A stretch of DNA of 64,000 nucleotides from Streptomyces seoulensis (GCF_004328625.1 NZ_CP032229.1:1426001-1490000), one strand, 5' to 3'; positions 39,494-53,803 are shown, numbered from the stretch's first letter. Notes: generated by a model from the letters alone, not told the origin. Numbers and translations are program-made.

Positions 39494-39988
39494 ATGAGCG
39501 AGACGTGGACGGTGGACCTGCCCGGTGAGCGGGTGCTGCTGCGCGAGCCGGGTCCGGCCGACGAGGCGGCGCTGCTGAAGATGTTCGAGGAGTGCGAGGA
39601 CTGGTTCACGGCGCGGACCGGGCTGCCGTCGGCGCCGGGCGATGTGCAGAGCCTGTACTACGCGCTGCCCGAGGGCGCGGACCCCGGCGACAAGGTGCTG
39701 CTCCTGGTGGAGCGCGGCGGCGAGGTCGCGGGCCTGGTGGACGCGGTACGGGACTGGCCGGAGCCGGGCGCGGTGGCGGTGGGCCTGTTCCTGCTGGCGC
39801 CGTGGGCGCGGGGCCGGGGTCTGGGGCGGGCGGTGGCGGAGTCGCTGCTGGCGCGGGGCGCGGCCCGGGTCACGGCGACGGTGCCGGCCGGGTGGAGGGC
39901 GGGCGAGCGCTTTCTGGGGGGGTTGGGCTTCGCGCTGGGGGCGCCGGAGGGTGTGCTGCGCCGGGCGGAGTGGCGGCGGGGGGCCTGA
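39494..39988 (+). CDS. GNAT-family N-acetyltransferase
   Basis: 164 residues. It has the acetyl-CoA loop LLAPWARGRGLGRAVAESLL and a later ATVPAGWRAGERFLGGLGFA; the N-terminus RVLLREPGPADEAALLKMFE is typical GNAT. The acceptor is unknown. It is divergent from the decarboxylase gene with 150 bp between them. It could act on a product of that pair, since siderophore clusters often include an acyltransferase, but nothing in the sequence shows this. Confidence 0.82.
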   Translation: MSETWTVDLPGERVLLREPGPADEAALLKMFEECEDWFTARTGLPSAPGDVQSLYYALPEGADPGDKVLLLVERGGEVAGLVDAVRDWPEPGAVAVGLFLLAPWARGRGLGRAVAESLLARGAARVTATVPAGWRAGERFLGGLGFALGAPEGVLRRAEWRRGA

Positions 39989-40012
39989 GCCACGCCGCCC
40001 GGCGCGACGGAG

Positions 40013-42493
40013 CTACTCTCCGCGCACCCGCAACGCCCGCGCCAGGTCGTCGAGTTCGTCGGCGAGTCGGCGGCGCAGCGCGGGGACCGGGTCGGTGTCG
40101 CGCAGGCACGCCTCGCCCAGGGCCAGGTTCTCGGCGTCGACGGCGTGGTGCGGGAAGGCCCAGGCGCCGGCGGCTGCGGCGATGGCGGGCCCGCGCCGGG
40201 CGGAGACCGCGACCGCCTGCTCGTAGTAGCGGGGGACGTACTCGCGGACGAGGTCGGCCTGTTCGGGCTGCCAGAAGCCCTGGGCGGTGGCCTTGAACAG
40301 GTAGTTGGAGAGGTCGTCGGTGGCGAACATCGCCTCCCAGGCCCGCCGCTTGGCCTCCGGGTCGGGCAGCGCGGCACGGCAACGGGCGGCGCCCTCCTGG
40401 CCGTTGGCGGAGGGGTCGCGCTCCAGCTCGGCGGCGATGGCGGCCTCGTCGGTGGCGCCGAGCACGGCGAGCCGGCCGAGGACGCGCCAGCGCAGCTCGG
40501 GGTCGAGTTCGGGCCCGCCGGGCACCGTGCCGTCGGCGAGCCAGGCGGCTATGGCGTCGGGCTGCGCGGCGACGTCGATGAAGTGCCGTACGGCGACCAG
40601 GCGCAGGCCGGGGTTGTCGCCGTCCTCGGTGCGGCGCAGCAGGTCGCGGCAGAGGGAGCGCAGGGTGGCGAGCGCGGCGGGCCGCTCCTCCAGGGTGAGA
40701 TAGCGGTTGGCGACGTGGGTGGCGGCGAAGGCCAGGACACCCTCGACGAGGGCGAGGTCGGTCTCCAGCGGCAGGTGCGCGCGGGCGGTGTCCAGGTAGG
40801 CACCGGGCGGGAGTTCGCCGTCCCGTACCGCGTCGCGCAGGGCGTTCCAGACGACGGCGCGGGTGAGCGGGTCGGGCAGGCCGGAGAGGCTGGTGCGCAG
40901 GGTCGCGAAGGACTCGGGGTCGAAGCGGACCTTGGCGTAGGTGAGGTCGCCGTCGTTGAGCAGGAGCAGCGCGGGCCGCTTGCCGAGCGGCTGGGGCGCG
41001 GTCTGCGGGATGTCGAGGCCGACGCGCTCGCGCAGGGTCAGGCGGCCCTCCTCGGTGAGGTCGTGGTCGTACAGGCCGGCGGTGACGCGGTGCGGGCGGC
41101 TGCCCTCGTGCTCGACGGTCAGGGTGCGGTTGCCGTCGGTGGTGGTGAGGCGGGGGGTGAGCTTGTCGACGCCGATGGTGCGCAGCCAGGCGTCGGCCCA
41201 GGCGGGGACGTCGCGTTCGGTGGCGGAGGCGAGGGAGTCGATGAAGTCGGCGAGGGTGGCGTTGCCGAACCGGTGCCGTTCGAAGTGGACGTTGATGCCG
41301 GCCAGGAAGTCCTTCTCGCCGAGCCAGGCGACCAGTTGGCGCAGCGCGGAGGCGCCCTTGGCGTAGGAGATGCCGTCGAAGTTGAGCAGGGCGGCGGCGG
41401 TGTCGTCGACGGACCCGGGGGCGACGGGGTGGGTGGAGGGGCGCTGGTCGGCGTCGTAGCCCCAGGACTTGCGGGTGACGCCGAACTCGACCCAGGGCTG
41501 GGTGAAGCGGGTGGCCTCCAGGGTGGTCTGGTAGCCCATGTACTCGGCGAAGGACTCGTTCAGCCAGATGTCGTCCCACCACTTGAGGGTGACGAGGTCG
41601 CCGAACCACATGTGCGCCATCTCGTGCGCGATGACCATGGCGCGGGTCTGCCGCTCGGTGTCGGTGACGGCGGAGCGGAAGACGAACTCGTCGCGGAAGG
41701 TGACGAGGCCCGGGTTCTCCATGGCGCCGGCGTTGAACTCGGGGACGAACGCCTGGTCGTAGGAGTCGAAGGGGTAGGGCTCCTCGAACTTCTCGTGGTA
41801 GCGGTCGTACAGGGCGCGGGTGAGGTCCAGGATCTCGTCGGCGTCCGCGTCGAGGTGGGGCGCGAGCGAGCGGCGGCAGTGGATGCCGAAGGGCAGCCCC
41901 CGGTGCTCGGTGCGTACGGAGTGCCAGGGGCCGGCGGCGACGGCGACGAGGTAGGTGGAGATCAGCCGGGTGGTGGCGGCGCGCCAGCGGCCCCCGCCGA
42001 GGTCCTCGGTGACGCCGTTGGCGAGCACCTGCCAGCCCTCGGGGGCGGTGACGGTCAGGTCGAAGACGGCCTTGAGGTCGGGCTGGTCGAAGGCGGCGAA
42101 GACGCGCTGGACGTCGTCCAGGAACAGCTGCGTGTAGACGTAGGTCTCGCCGTCGGTGGGGTCGGTGAAGCGGTGCATGCCCTCGCCGGTGCGGGAGTAG
42201 CGCATGACCGCGTCGACGGTGAGCTCGTGCTCGCCCGCGGTGAGGTTCTTCAGCGGCAGCCGGTTGCCGTCCAGGGTGTCGGTGTCCAGGGGCTGTCCGT
42301 CGAGGGTGACGGCGCGCAGCTCGGCGGGCTTCAGCTCGACGAAGGTGTCCCCGTCCGTGCGCGCGGTGAACCGGACCGCGGTACGGGAGCCGAAGGTCTC
42401 GTCACCGGTGGTGAGGTCGAGACCGACGGTGTAGTGGTGGACGTCGAGGAACTCTGCTCGGGCTTGCGCTTCGTCGCGCGTCAGTACGGACAT
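40013..42493 (-). CDS. pepN: Aminopeptidase N (M1 metallopeptidase)
   Basis: 826 residues. The exopeptidase motif is in FNAGAMENPGLVTFRDE; the zinc site is VIAHEMAHMWFGDLVTLKWW with the third ligand Glu in NESFAEYMGY. The C-terminal ERAP1-like helical domain (about 520 on) is present. It removes N-terminal residues from peptides in the cytoplasm. The ATG at 42493 is one of two closely spaced Met codons (the other is 3 codons upstream). Confidence 0.95.
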   Translation of the reverse strand: MSVLTRDEAQARAEFLDVHHYTVGLDLTTGDETFGSRTAVRFTARTDGDTFVELKPAELRAVTLDGQPLDTDTLDGNRLPLKNLTAGEHELTVDAVMRYSRTGEGMHRFTDPTDGETYVYTQLFLDDVQRVFAAFDQPDLKAVFDLTVTAPEGWQVLANGVTEDLGGGRWRAATTRLISTYLVAVAAGPWHSVRTEHRGLPFGIHCRRSLAPHLDADADEILDLTRALYDRYHEKFEEPYPFDSYDQAFVPEFNAGAMENPGLVTFRDEFVFRSAVTDTERQTRAMVIAHEMAHMWFGDLVTLKWWDDIWLNESFAEYMGYQTTLEATRFTQPWVEFGVTRKSWGYDADQRPSTHPVAPGSVDDTAAALLNFDGISYAKGASALRQLVAWLGEKDFLAGINVHFERHRFGNATLADFIDSLASATERDVPAWADAWLRTIGVDKLTPRLTTTDGNRTLTVEHEGSRPHRVTAGLYDHDLTEEGRLTLRERVGLDIPQTAPQPLGKRPALLLLNDGDLTYAKVRFDPESFATLRTSLSGLPDPLTRAVVWNALRDAVRDGELPPGAYLDTARAHLPLETDLALVEGVLAFAATHVANRYLTLEERPAALATLRSLCRDLLRRTEDGDNPGLRLVAVRHFIDVAAQPDAIAAWLADGTVPGGPELDPELRWRVLGRLAVLGATDEAAIAAELERDPSANGQEGAARCRAALPDPEAKRRAWEAMFATDDLSNYLFKATAQGFWQPEQADLVREYVPRYYEQAVAVSARRGPAIAAAAGAWAFPHHAVDAENLALGEACLRDTDPVPALRRRLADELDDLARALRVRGE

Positions 42494-42593
42494 GGGGGCC
42501 ATGCTGCCCGATCGCCCCCGGCAGCGGACAGGGGCGGTTCGGTACACGGCATATGTCCGGCCCCGCGCCGGTCCCGCGCCGGGCGTACGCGGG

Positions 42594-42932
42594 TCAGGGG
42601 CGGGTGTGGGCGGAGTCCTCGGCGATGCGCTCGTGGTGCCGGATCACCTCGGCGACGATGAAGTTCAGGAACTTCTCGGCGAAGGCGGGGTCGAGGCGGG
42701 CGTCCTCGGCGAGGCTGCGCAGCCGCTCGATCTGGCGGGCCTCCCGGCCGGGGTCGGCGGGCGGCAGGTGATGGCGGGCCTTGAGGCGGCCGACCTGCTG
42801 GGTGGCCTTGAAGCGTTCGGCCAGCATGTGGACGACGGCCGCGTCGATGTTGTCGATGCTGGCCCGCAGCCGCTCCAGTTCCTCGCGGGCCTCGGGGTCG
42901 ACGTCACCGGTGCCGGTGTTGCTGATGGTCAT
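42594..42932 (-). CDS. Chorismate mutase, AroQ type
   Basis: 112 residues, all helical. EELERLRASIDNIDAAVVHM with LAERFKATQQVGRLKARHHL contains the Arg and Lys that bind the chorismate carboxylates; REARQIERLRSLAEDARLDP and FLNFIVAEVIRHHERI complete the AroQ fold. It converts chorismate to prephenate for Phe/Tyr synthesis. It is a single domain with no fused prephenate dehydratase. Confidence 0.92.
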   Translation of the reverse strand: MTISNTGTGDVDPEAREELERLRASIDNIDAAVVHMLAERFKATQQVGRLKARHHLPPADPGREARQIERLRSLAEDARLDPAFAEKFLNFIVAEVIRHHERIAEDSAHTRP

Positions 42933-42997
42933 GGGCGTCAACCCTACGGGGCGCGGGGCGGTGGCGTGGCTGGTGGGCGGTTCTACAGTGGGAGGGG

Positions 42998-43921
42998 GTG
43001 TTCCGGGCGACCTTCGGGGGTGCGGGCGTGGTGGCAGGCGGACCGGTGGAACACGGCTTCCCGCACCTCGACACGGTGCGGTCGGCGGTCACGGCGCTGT
43101 ACCGGCGGCTGTCGGAGGACGGGCTGCGGACCTTCGCGGCGAGCGTGGCCCCGGCCGACGTGGCCTTCGGCGACGGGGACGACCTGCATCTGGGCGCACA
43201 GCGGGTGGCGCGGGAGCTGGTGCGGCACTTCCGGCTGCCGGACGCCCGGCTGATCGTCTGCTTCCGGGAGATGACGCACGCGGCCGAGGTGGAACTGGCG
43301 GCGGGCCCGGAGTACTTCGTGGAGCTGAACGACCGTTTCCGCGCCCACCGGCGGGACATCGGCGCGGCCCTGGCGCACGAGGTGGCCCATGTGTATCTGC
43401 ACCGGCTGGGCCTGGAGTTCCCGACGACCGCCGGGAACGAGATCCTCACCGACACGGTGACCACCTACCTCGGCGCGGGCTGGCTGCTGCTGGACGCCTA
43501 CCGGGAGCACGGCGAGGCGTCGCAGAAGCTGGGCTATCTCACCCCGGAGGAGTTCGGGTACGTCCTGGCGAAGCGGGCGGCGGTGTTCGGGGAGGACCCG
43601 GCGGTGTGGTTCACCAGCCCGCAGGCGTACACGGCGTACGTCGCGGGCCGGGACCGGGCGCGGGCGGACGAGCGGCGGGCGCCGCTGGCCGCGGCGGGCT
43701 GGGCGGCCCGGCGCCGGTACGCCCACGACCGCCGTGACACCGCCCGGCACGACTCCGGCCGGCCCCGTCCGGACTCCCCCTACGTGTTCACCCCGGACGG
43801 CGCGGGGCTGAAGGTGTCCTTCCCGTGCCCGGTGTGCCACCAGCGCATCCGGGTGCCGGTGAAGGGCCGGGTCAAGGTCCGCTGCGGGCTGTGCCGGACG
43901 GTGCTGGAGTGCGATACATAG
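42998..43921 (+). CDS. Zincin-like protein with C-terminal zinc ribbon, function unknown
   Basis: Up to 307 residues. Near the centre it carries LAHEVAHVYLHRLGLEF, an HExxH zinc-metalloprotease motif, with a candidate third ligand in NEILTDTVTTYLGAG about 20 residues on. The C-terminus is a compact zinc ribbon, FPCPVCHQRIRVPVKGRVKV then RCGLCRTVLEC (four Cys). There is no signal peptide. I do not recognise a named family. The GTG at 42998 directly abuts GGAGGGG, which is too close for good initiation, so the true start may be one of the GTGs at 43028 or 43031. Confidence 0.75.
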   Translation: MFRATFGGAGVVAGGPVEHGFPHLDTVRSAVTALYRRLSEDGLRTFAASVAPADVAFGDGDDLHLGAQRVARELVRHFRLPDARLIVCFREMTHAAEVELAAGPEYFVELNDRFRAHRRDIGAALAHEVAHVYLHRLGLEFPTTAGNEILTDTVTTYLGAGWLLLDAYREHGEASQKLGYLTPEEFGYVLAKRAAVFGEDPAVWFTSPQAYTAYVAGRDRARADERRAPLAAAGWAARRRYAHDRRDTARHDSGRPRPDSPYVFTPDGAGLKVSFPCPVCHQRIRVPVKGRVKVRCGLCRTVLECDT

Positions 43922-43935
43922 GCGCGGGCCGGATC

Positions 43936-45138
43936 TCAGCCGAAGAGGCGGTCCAGCAGCCAGGTGGCGAGTTCCTCGGTGACGGCCGTGTGCGGGGTCG
44001 TGCTGGAGGACCAGATGAAGTCGTCGGTCTCGCTCTCGTCCGGGGCGAGGTCCCCGACGTTGGCGTAGAGGTCCTTCTGCTGGTCCAGGTCGCGGATGGC
44101 GACCGCGCTGACCGTGGGCACGAAGCAGATCTCCTCGTGCCGCAGGTCGACCTGGGCGCCCGCCTTCTTGAGCGCGTCGGCGAGGATGCCGTAGGAGCGC
44201 AGGGTGCCGCCGGGGGCGCCGTCCAGCTCGGGGAGGTCGCCGGTGGTGATCGTCTTCTCCGACTCGGGGAAGCGGCGCCTCAGCTCGGCGACGGTGACCT
44301 CGCGGCCCTGCGCCTGGGCGTAGAAGGCGGTGCCGGGATAGACCCGCTCGGACTTGAGCACGCTCTCGCCGGGCGGTACGTCGATGCCGGTGCCGTCGCC
44401 GCGGCCGTTGGCGAGGGCCAGGACGCGCGGGATGCGCGGCCAGCCGCCGGCCTCGTCCAGCCGCTTCAGGAATTCGCGGCGCTCGGGGGCGATGCCGTTC
44501 TGGCCGGTCATCGCGTCGTAGTGGCGCCAGAGCATCTGGCGGGCGGCCGGGCTGTTCATCTGCCGGGCGAAGTCGTTGGGCACCGGGATGAAGTGCGCGA
44601 ACGCCTGGAGGCCGATGGGGATGTAGGCGCCCCGGTGCGGGGTGTCCCAGGAGAAGTACACACCGACCTGGTGATCCATGCGCTGCATCTCCATGCGGGC
44701 CAGCGCGTACCGGGTGACCAGGCCGCCCATGCTGAAGCCGCCGGCCATGAGGCGGGTGCCGCCCAGTCGTTCGGCGATCGTCCGGTGGACGGCGGCGGTC
44801 ACCGTCTGCGCGTTGTCGAGGAGGGAGGCGCTGCGCTCGTTGAAGCCGACGAGGATGACGTCCCGGCCCCGGCGGCGCAGCTCGGTCAGCATCGGGTAGG
44901 TGCTGTCGAGGCCCGCGTAGAGCCAGGTGAGGTCGCTCTTGCCGAGGTTGAAGCCGTCGGCCATGAGCACCGGGCGGACGATGCCCTGGTTGCGCTCGCC
45001 GTAGTAGACGTGAGCGAAGCCGCCGGGCAGGGGCCACCTCTCGTCGGGCTCGGGCGCGGTGTACCCGGCCGGCGGCGCGGTGGCCAGCGGGCCGGCGAGG
45101 GTGAACTCCCCGACGCTCTGCTCGTTCTGCTCGGACAT
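43936..45138 (-). CDS. Alpha/beta-hydrolase (esterase/lipase-like)
   Basis: 400 residues. The nucleophile elbow GGFSMGGLVTRYALARMEMQ has GxSxG at about residue 125-129, preceded by an oxyanion-type stretch RPVLMADGFNLGKSDLTWLY; SWDTPHRGAYIPIGLQAF is lipase-like. A late His (SSTTPHTAVTEELATWLLDR) could complete the triad. There is no signal peptide. An excellent GGAAGGAGA precedes the ATG at 45138. The substrate is unknown. Confidence 0.83.
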   Translation of the reverse strand: MSEQNEQSVGEFTLAGPLATAPPAGYTAPEPDERWPLPGGFAHVYYGERNQGIVRPVLMADGFNLGKSDLTWLYAGLDSTYPMLTELRRRGRDVILVGFNERSASLLDNAQTVTAAVHRTIAERLGGTRLMAGGFSMGGLVTRYALARMEMQRMDHQVGVYFSWDTPHRGAYIPIGLQAFAHFIPVPNDFARQMNSPAARQMLWRHYDAMTGQNGIAPERREFLKRLDEAGGWPRIPRVLALANGRGDGTGIDVPPGESVLKSERVYPGTAFYAQAQGREVTVAELRRRFPESEKTITTGDLPELDGAPGGTLRSYGILADALKKAGAQVDLRHEEICFVPTVSAVAIRDLDQQKDLYANVGDLAPDESETDDFIWSSSTTPHTAVTEELATWLLDRLFG

Positions 45139-45382
45139 GGCGTCTCCTTCCAACCACGCGGGCGCGATGGTCGGGACATCATCAGCATGCCCTCTGACCT
45201 GCGGGGAGTGTCTCGCCACCGGGTTCATCCACAAGAGTGGGGCGGTGGCGGGGTGGTGACGCGGCGTCGGGAAATCGGTTGATCACAGCCGGAGGCGCGG
45301 CGATCCTGCGATGATCCGATATTTTGTTCGCCGCCGTCCCCACCGGCTCACTTCCCACACCCCTTTCCCGAAGGAGCCGGCC

Positions 45383-46300
45383 GTGACCGCCGAGTCCGCC
45401 GTGACCACCTGCTTCCGTCATCCCAAGGTGGAGTCGCACCTCCGCTGCACCCGCTGCGACCGCTACATCTGCCCGGACTGCATGCGCGAGGCGTCGGTCG
45501 GCCACCAGTGCGTGGAGTGCGTCCAGGAGGGCGCCCGCTCCACACGCCAGGCGCGGACCGCGTTCGGCGGCCGGATCAGCACGTTTCCGCTGGTCACCTG
45601 GGTGCTGGTGGCGCTGAACGTGCTCGCCTACCTCGCCGAGCTGGCCCGGCCTTCCATCACGGACCGGTTCGGGATGCTGGGCGCGGGCCTGGTCGGCCCG
45701 GACGGCGGCCACTACCTGTGGCAGTACCCGTACGACTCGGTGCTGACCCCGGAGGGGGTGGCGGGCGGGCAGTGGGAGCGGCTGCTGACCGGCGCGTTCC
45801 TGCACCTGCCGCCGGACGACGGGATCGGCGTGGTGCACATCGTGCTGAACATGGTGGCGCTGGTGAACGTCGGCCGGGTGGTGGAGACCCAGCTCGGCCG
45901 GGCCCGCTATCTCGCGCTGTACCTGCTCTCGGCGCTCGGCGGCTCGGTGCTCGTGCTGCTGATCGCGCCGGACGTGCCGACGGTGGGCGCCTCGGGCGCG
46001 GTGTTCGGCCTGGGCGCCGCGTACTGGGTGATGGGGCGCCGCCTCGGCTACGACATGCGCTCGGTCAACCAGTACATGACCGGCCTGCTGATCTGGCTGG
46101 TGATCTCGGCCTTCGCGACCTCCTGGCAGGGCCACCTGGGCGGCCTGCTCGTGGGCGCGGTGGTGACCCTCGCCTTCGCCTACGCCCCGCGCGGCGAGCG
46201 CCGCACGCTGGTCCAGTGGGCCGCGTGCGTGGGCCTGCTGGTCCTGCTGCTGGGGCTGGCGGCGGTGAAGGTGGCCACGCTCACCAGTGGCACCTACTGA
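45383..46300 (+). CDS. Rhomboid-family intramembrane serine protease with N-terminal zinc finger
   Basis: 305 residues from a GTG with AAGGAG upstream. The N-terminus (about 8-50) is a B-box-like zinc finger: CFRHPKVESHLRCTRCDRYI and CPDCMREASVGHQCVEC. The rhomboid core (about 70-300) has six or more spans, the nucleophile in VGASGAVFGLGAAYWVMG and the His in SWQGHLGGLLVGAV; NMVALVNVGRVVE is the oxyanion-side Asn helix. It cleaves membrane proteins; the substrate is unknown. The zinc finger is common in actinobacterial rhomboids. Confidence 0.93.
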   Translation: MTAESAVTTCFRHPKVESHLRCTRCDRYICPDCMREASVGHQCVECVQEGARSTRQARTAFGGRISTFPLVTWVLVALNVLAYLAELARPSITDRFGMLGAGLVGPDGGHYLWQYPYDSVLTPEGVAGGQWERLLTGAFLHLPPDDGIGVVHIVLNMVALVNVGRVVETQLGRARYLALYLLSALGGSVLVLLIAPDVPTVGASGAVFGLGAAYWVMGRRLGYDMRSVNQYMTGLLIWLVISAFATSWQGHLGGLLVGAVVTLAFAYAPRGERRTLVQWAACVGLLVLLLGLAAVKVATLTSGTY

Positions 46301-46308
46301 GAAGGCGG

Positions 46309-46354
46309 CGGCGCCTGCCCGGGCGTCCGGTCGGGGACTGTCGGGCAGGCGCCG
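46309..46354. terminator. 13-bp stem between rhomboid gene and gltD
   Basis: CGGCGCCTGCCCG (46309-46321) pairs with CGGGCAGGCGCCG (46342-46354) around a 20-nt loop. It lies 8 bp after the rhomboid stop, between convergent genes. Confidence 0.8.
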
Positions 46355-46400
46355 TCTGATGTTCCGTACGCCGTTGTACGGCACACCGGGTGTGCGGGTG

Positions 46401-47856
46401 TCAGACCGCCAGGGCGCGGTCGGTGGGGCGGATCGGGGCGGGCAGGTCGCTGGCCCCGGTGAGGTGGCGGTCCACGCCACGGGCGGCGGAGCGGCCCTCG
46501 GCGATGGCCCACACGATCAGGGACTGGCCCCGGCCCGCGTCACCGGCGACGAAGACACCGGGCACGTTGGTCTGGAAGTCGGCGTCGCGGGCGATGTTGC
46601 CCCGCTCGTCCAGCTCCAGGCCGAACTGGTCGACCAGGCCGTTCTCCCGGTCGGTGCCGGTGAAGCCCATGGCCAGGGTGACCAGCTGGGCCGGAATCCT
46701 GCGCTCGCTGCCCGGCTTGGGGGTCAGCTTGCCGTCGATGAACTCGACCTCGGCCAGGTGCAGCGCCTGGACGTTGCCGTCCTCGTCGCCCTCGAAGTGG
46801 GTGGTGGAGACGGCGTAGACCCGCTCGCCGCCCTCCTCGTGGGCGCTGGTGACCTTGTACAGCATGGGGAAGGTCGGCCAGGGCTGGTTCAGCGGGTGCC
46901 GCGCGTCGTTCGGGCGGGGCATGATCTCCAGCTGGGTGACGGAGGCCGCGCCCTGGCGGTGGGCGGTGCCCACGCAGTCGGCGCCGGTGTCGCCGCCGCC
47001 GATGACCACGACGTGCTTGCCCTCGGCCGTGATCGGCGGGGACACGAAGTCGCCCTCCTGGACCTTGTTGGACAGCGGCAGGTACTCCATGGCCTGGTGG
47101 ATACCGGTCAGCTCCCGCCCGGGGACGGGGAGATCGCGGGCGGTGGTGGACCCGGCGGCGATCACGACCGCGTCGTACCGCTTCTTCAGGTCACCGGCCT
47201 TGAGGTCGCGGCCGACCTCCACACCGGTGCGGAAGCGGGTGCCCTCCGCGCGCATCTGCTCGATACGGCGGTTGATGTGCCGCTTCTCCATCTTGAACTC
47301 GGGGATGCCGTACCGCAGCAGGCCGCCGACGCGGTCGGCGCGCTCGTACACGGCGACCGTGTGGCCGGCGCGGGTGAGCTGCTGGGCGGCGGCGAGACCG
47401 GCCGGTCCGGAACCGATGACCGCGACCGTCTTGCCGGACAGCCGCTCGGGGATGCGCGGGGCCACGTCCCCGGTCTCCCACGCCTGGTCGATGATCGAGA
47501 CCTCGACGTTCTTGATGGTGACCGGCTGCTGGTTGATGCCCAGCACACAGGCCGACTCACAGGGCGCGGGGCACAGCCGCCCGGTGAACTCGGGGAAGTT
47601 GTTGGTCGCGTGCAGCCGCTCGGAGGCGGCCGCCCAGTCCTGCCGGTAGGCGTAGTCGTTCCACTCCGGGATCAGGTTCCCGAGCGGACAGCCGTTGTGG
47701 CAGAACGGGATGCCGCAGTCCATGCACCGGCTGGCCTGCTTGCCGATGATCGGCAGCAGGGCGCCGGGGACGTAGACCTCGTTCCAGTCCTTGACGCGCT
47801 CGTCGACGGGACGGGTCCGGGCGACCTCGCGGCCGTGGTTCAGAAAGCCCTTGGGA

Positions 47857-47864
<8 letters not shown>
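46401..47864 (-). CDS. gltD: Glutamate synthase small subunit
   Basis: 487 residues. Two Cys clusters, [20 protein letters not shown] and [14 protein letters not shown], hold the Fe-S centres. [20 protein letters not shown] binds FAD and [20 protein letters not shown] binds NADPH. It passes NADPH electrons to GltB. The start overlaps the gltB stop by 8 bp. Confidence 0.97.
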
Positions 47865-52461
<4,597 letters not shown>

Positions 52462-53071
52462 CGGCTCTCCCGTCGTCGTCAGTGGCGTGTGGCAGGTGCC
52501 GAGGGACGACGCTGGCCCTCTGCTGGTGCAAAATTTCGTGCAGGTTACATGATGGAACGCTTGTCGGGAACCGGATACTCCGTTCCACCATGCGGACGCC
52601 ACAGGAGGCGCGGCGGGGTGCCGTGGGGTACGGCGGGCGCCGCTCCGAGCGGCGGGGAAAGCGGGGTTTCACTGCGGTTTCGAGCGGGGTCCTGCGACTG
52701 GACCGGACGGGTGGTGACCGGTCGGGCCCAGGGGGCGGAAGAGGCGTCTTCGCCCGTCCCGCGAGTGCACCGCGGGCGCCGTTGCCCGCAGTGCTTACGG
52801 CTCATGCCCGACGGCCAAGCGTGCGAAACCCGCGAGTAACAATTATTTATACGTGCCCCGGCATATGTCCAGGGTCTCAGGGCCTGTCTTCCGGATCTGG
52901 TCGGCTCGGGGCGCCGGTGCCACCTGGCTGACCCGAGCGGGGTCTGGTGCGTGCAGCTGCAAGGCGGAGGAGGAAGAGGAGGGAGTCGATGCGGAGCATC
53001 GGGGACCGACGACAACGCGGCGAGGTGCGGTGCCAGGCGTCGCGAGCCCGGCGTGATCGACAAGACACCCC
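52462..53071 (-). other. 610-bp gene-free region upstream of gltB
   Basis: I find no supportable gene here on either strand. It holds two GlnR-like half-operators (52533-52548 and 52825-52840), an AT-rich island around 52838-52853 that is unusual for this genome, and the gltB leader. Short ORFs exist on both strands but have poor codon bias and no ribosome binding sites. Confidence 0.6.
52533..52548 (-). promoter_or_regulatory. Candidate GlnR half-operator near gltB
   Basis: On the minus strand GTAAC, CTGCAC, GAAAT fits gTnAc-n6-GaAAc, the known GlnR pattern in actinomycetes, with one mismatch. It lies about 70-90 bp upstream of the gltB ATG. A direct repeat GTGCA-n7-GTGCA overlaps it. A second match, GAAAC-n6-GTAAC, lies at 52825-52840. 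Regulation by GlnR is inference. Confidence 0.3.
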
Positions 53072-53803
53072 CTAGCTCACAGCCGTGTCGAACAACGTGC
53101 CGAGCGCGAAGGTGATGCCCGCCGCCGCGCCGCCCAGCGCGAGCTGGCGCAGGCCGCTGAACCACCAGCTGCGGGCCGTCACCCGGGCGACCACCGCGCC
53201 GCAGCCGAAGAGTCCGGCGAGCGCCAGCAGGACGGCGGGCCACAGCGCGGTCGCGCCCAGCAGGTAGGGCAGGACGGGGAGCAGGGCGCCCAGCGCGAAG
53301 GAGCCGAAGGAGGAGACGGCGGCGGTCAGCGGGGAGGGCAGGTCGTCGGGGTCGACGCCCAGTTCTTCGCGGGCGTGTATCTCCAGCGCCTGCTCGGGGT
53401 CCTTGGAGAGCTGCCGGGCCACCTCGCGGGCGAGGCCGGGCTCGACCCCGCGCGAGGCGTACAGCGCGGCCAGCTCGTCCTGCTCGGCCTGCGGGTGCCG
53501 ACGCAGCTCACGGCGCTCGACGTCCAGCTCGGCCTGGACGAGTTCGGCCTGCGAGGCGACGGAGGTGTACTCGCCGGCCGCCATCGAGAAGGCACCGGCC
53601 GCGAGCCCGGCGAGACCGGTGATCACGATGGTCTGGTGGCCCACCGAGCCGCCCGCGACACCCGTCATCAGGGCGAGGTTGGAGACCAGGCCGTCCATCG
53701 CGCCGAACACGGCGGGTCGCAGCCAGCCCCCGTTGACGTCGCGGTGCGTGTGGTTGTCGCGGTGCGCCTCGTGCAGCGCGGCCCCGGTCTCGATGACGGC
53801 CAT
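53072..53803 (-). CDS. VIT1/CCC1-family Fe2+/Mn2+ transporter
   Basis: 243 residues. The first helix region WLRPAVFGAMDGLVSNLALM and AAGAFSMAAGEYTSVASQAE are the VIT family signatures. A cytosolic Glu-rich helix hairpin follows (DVERRELRRHPQAEQDELAA and LEIHAREELGVDPDDLPSPL), which binds metal in VIT1, then three hydrophobic C-terminal spans. It probably moves iron or manganese across the membrane. A palindrome sits just upstream (53825-53840). Confidence 0.93.
   Translation of the reverse strand: MAVIETGAALHEAHRDNHTHRDVNGGWLRPAVFGAMDGLVSNLALMTGVAGGSVGHQTIVITGLAGLAAGAFSMAAGEYTSVASQAELVQAELDVERRELRRHPQAEQDELAALYASRGVEPGLAREVARQLSKDPEQALEIHAREELGVDPDDLPSPLTAAVSSFGSFALGALLPVLPYLLGATALWPAVLLALAGLFGCGAVVARVTARSWWFSGLRQLALGGAAAGITFALGTLFDTAVS

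Noticed and set aside
52549..52839. 97-codon ORF ending in CPQCLRLMPDGQAC, with a TTA codon
   Set aside because: Codon bias is weak, there is no Shine-Dalgarno, and it overlaps the putative gltB control region. The CxxC stretch alone is not enough.
52877..53068. Small minus-strand ORF containing MLRIDSLLFLLRLAAARTRP
   Set aside because: It looks a little like a leader peptide, but there is no ribosome binding site and no gene it could control directly.
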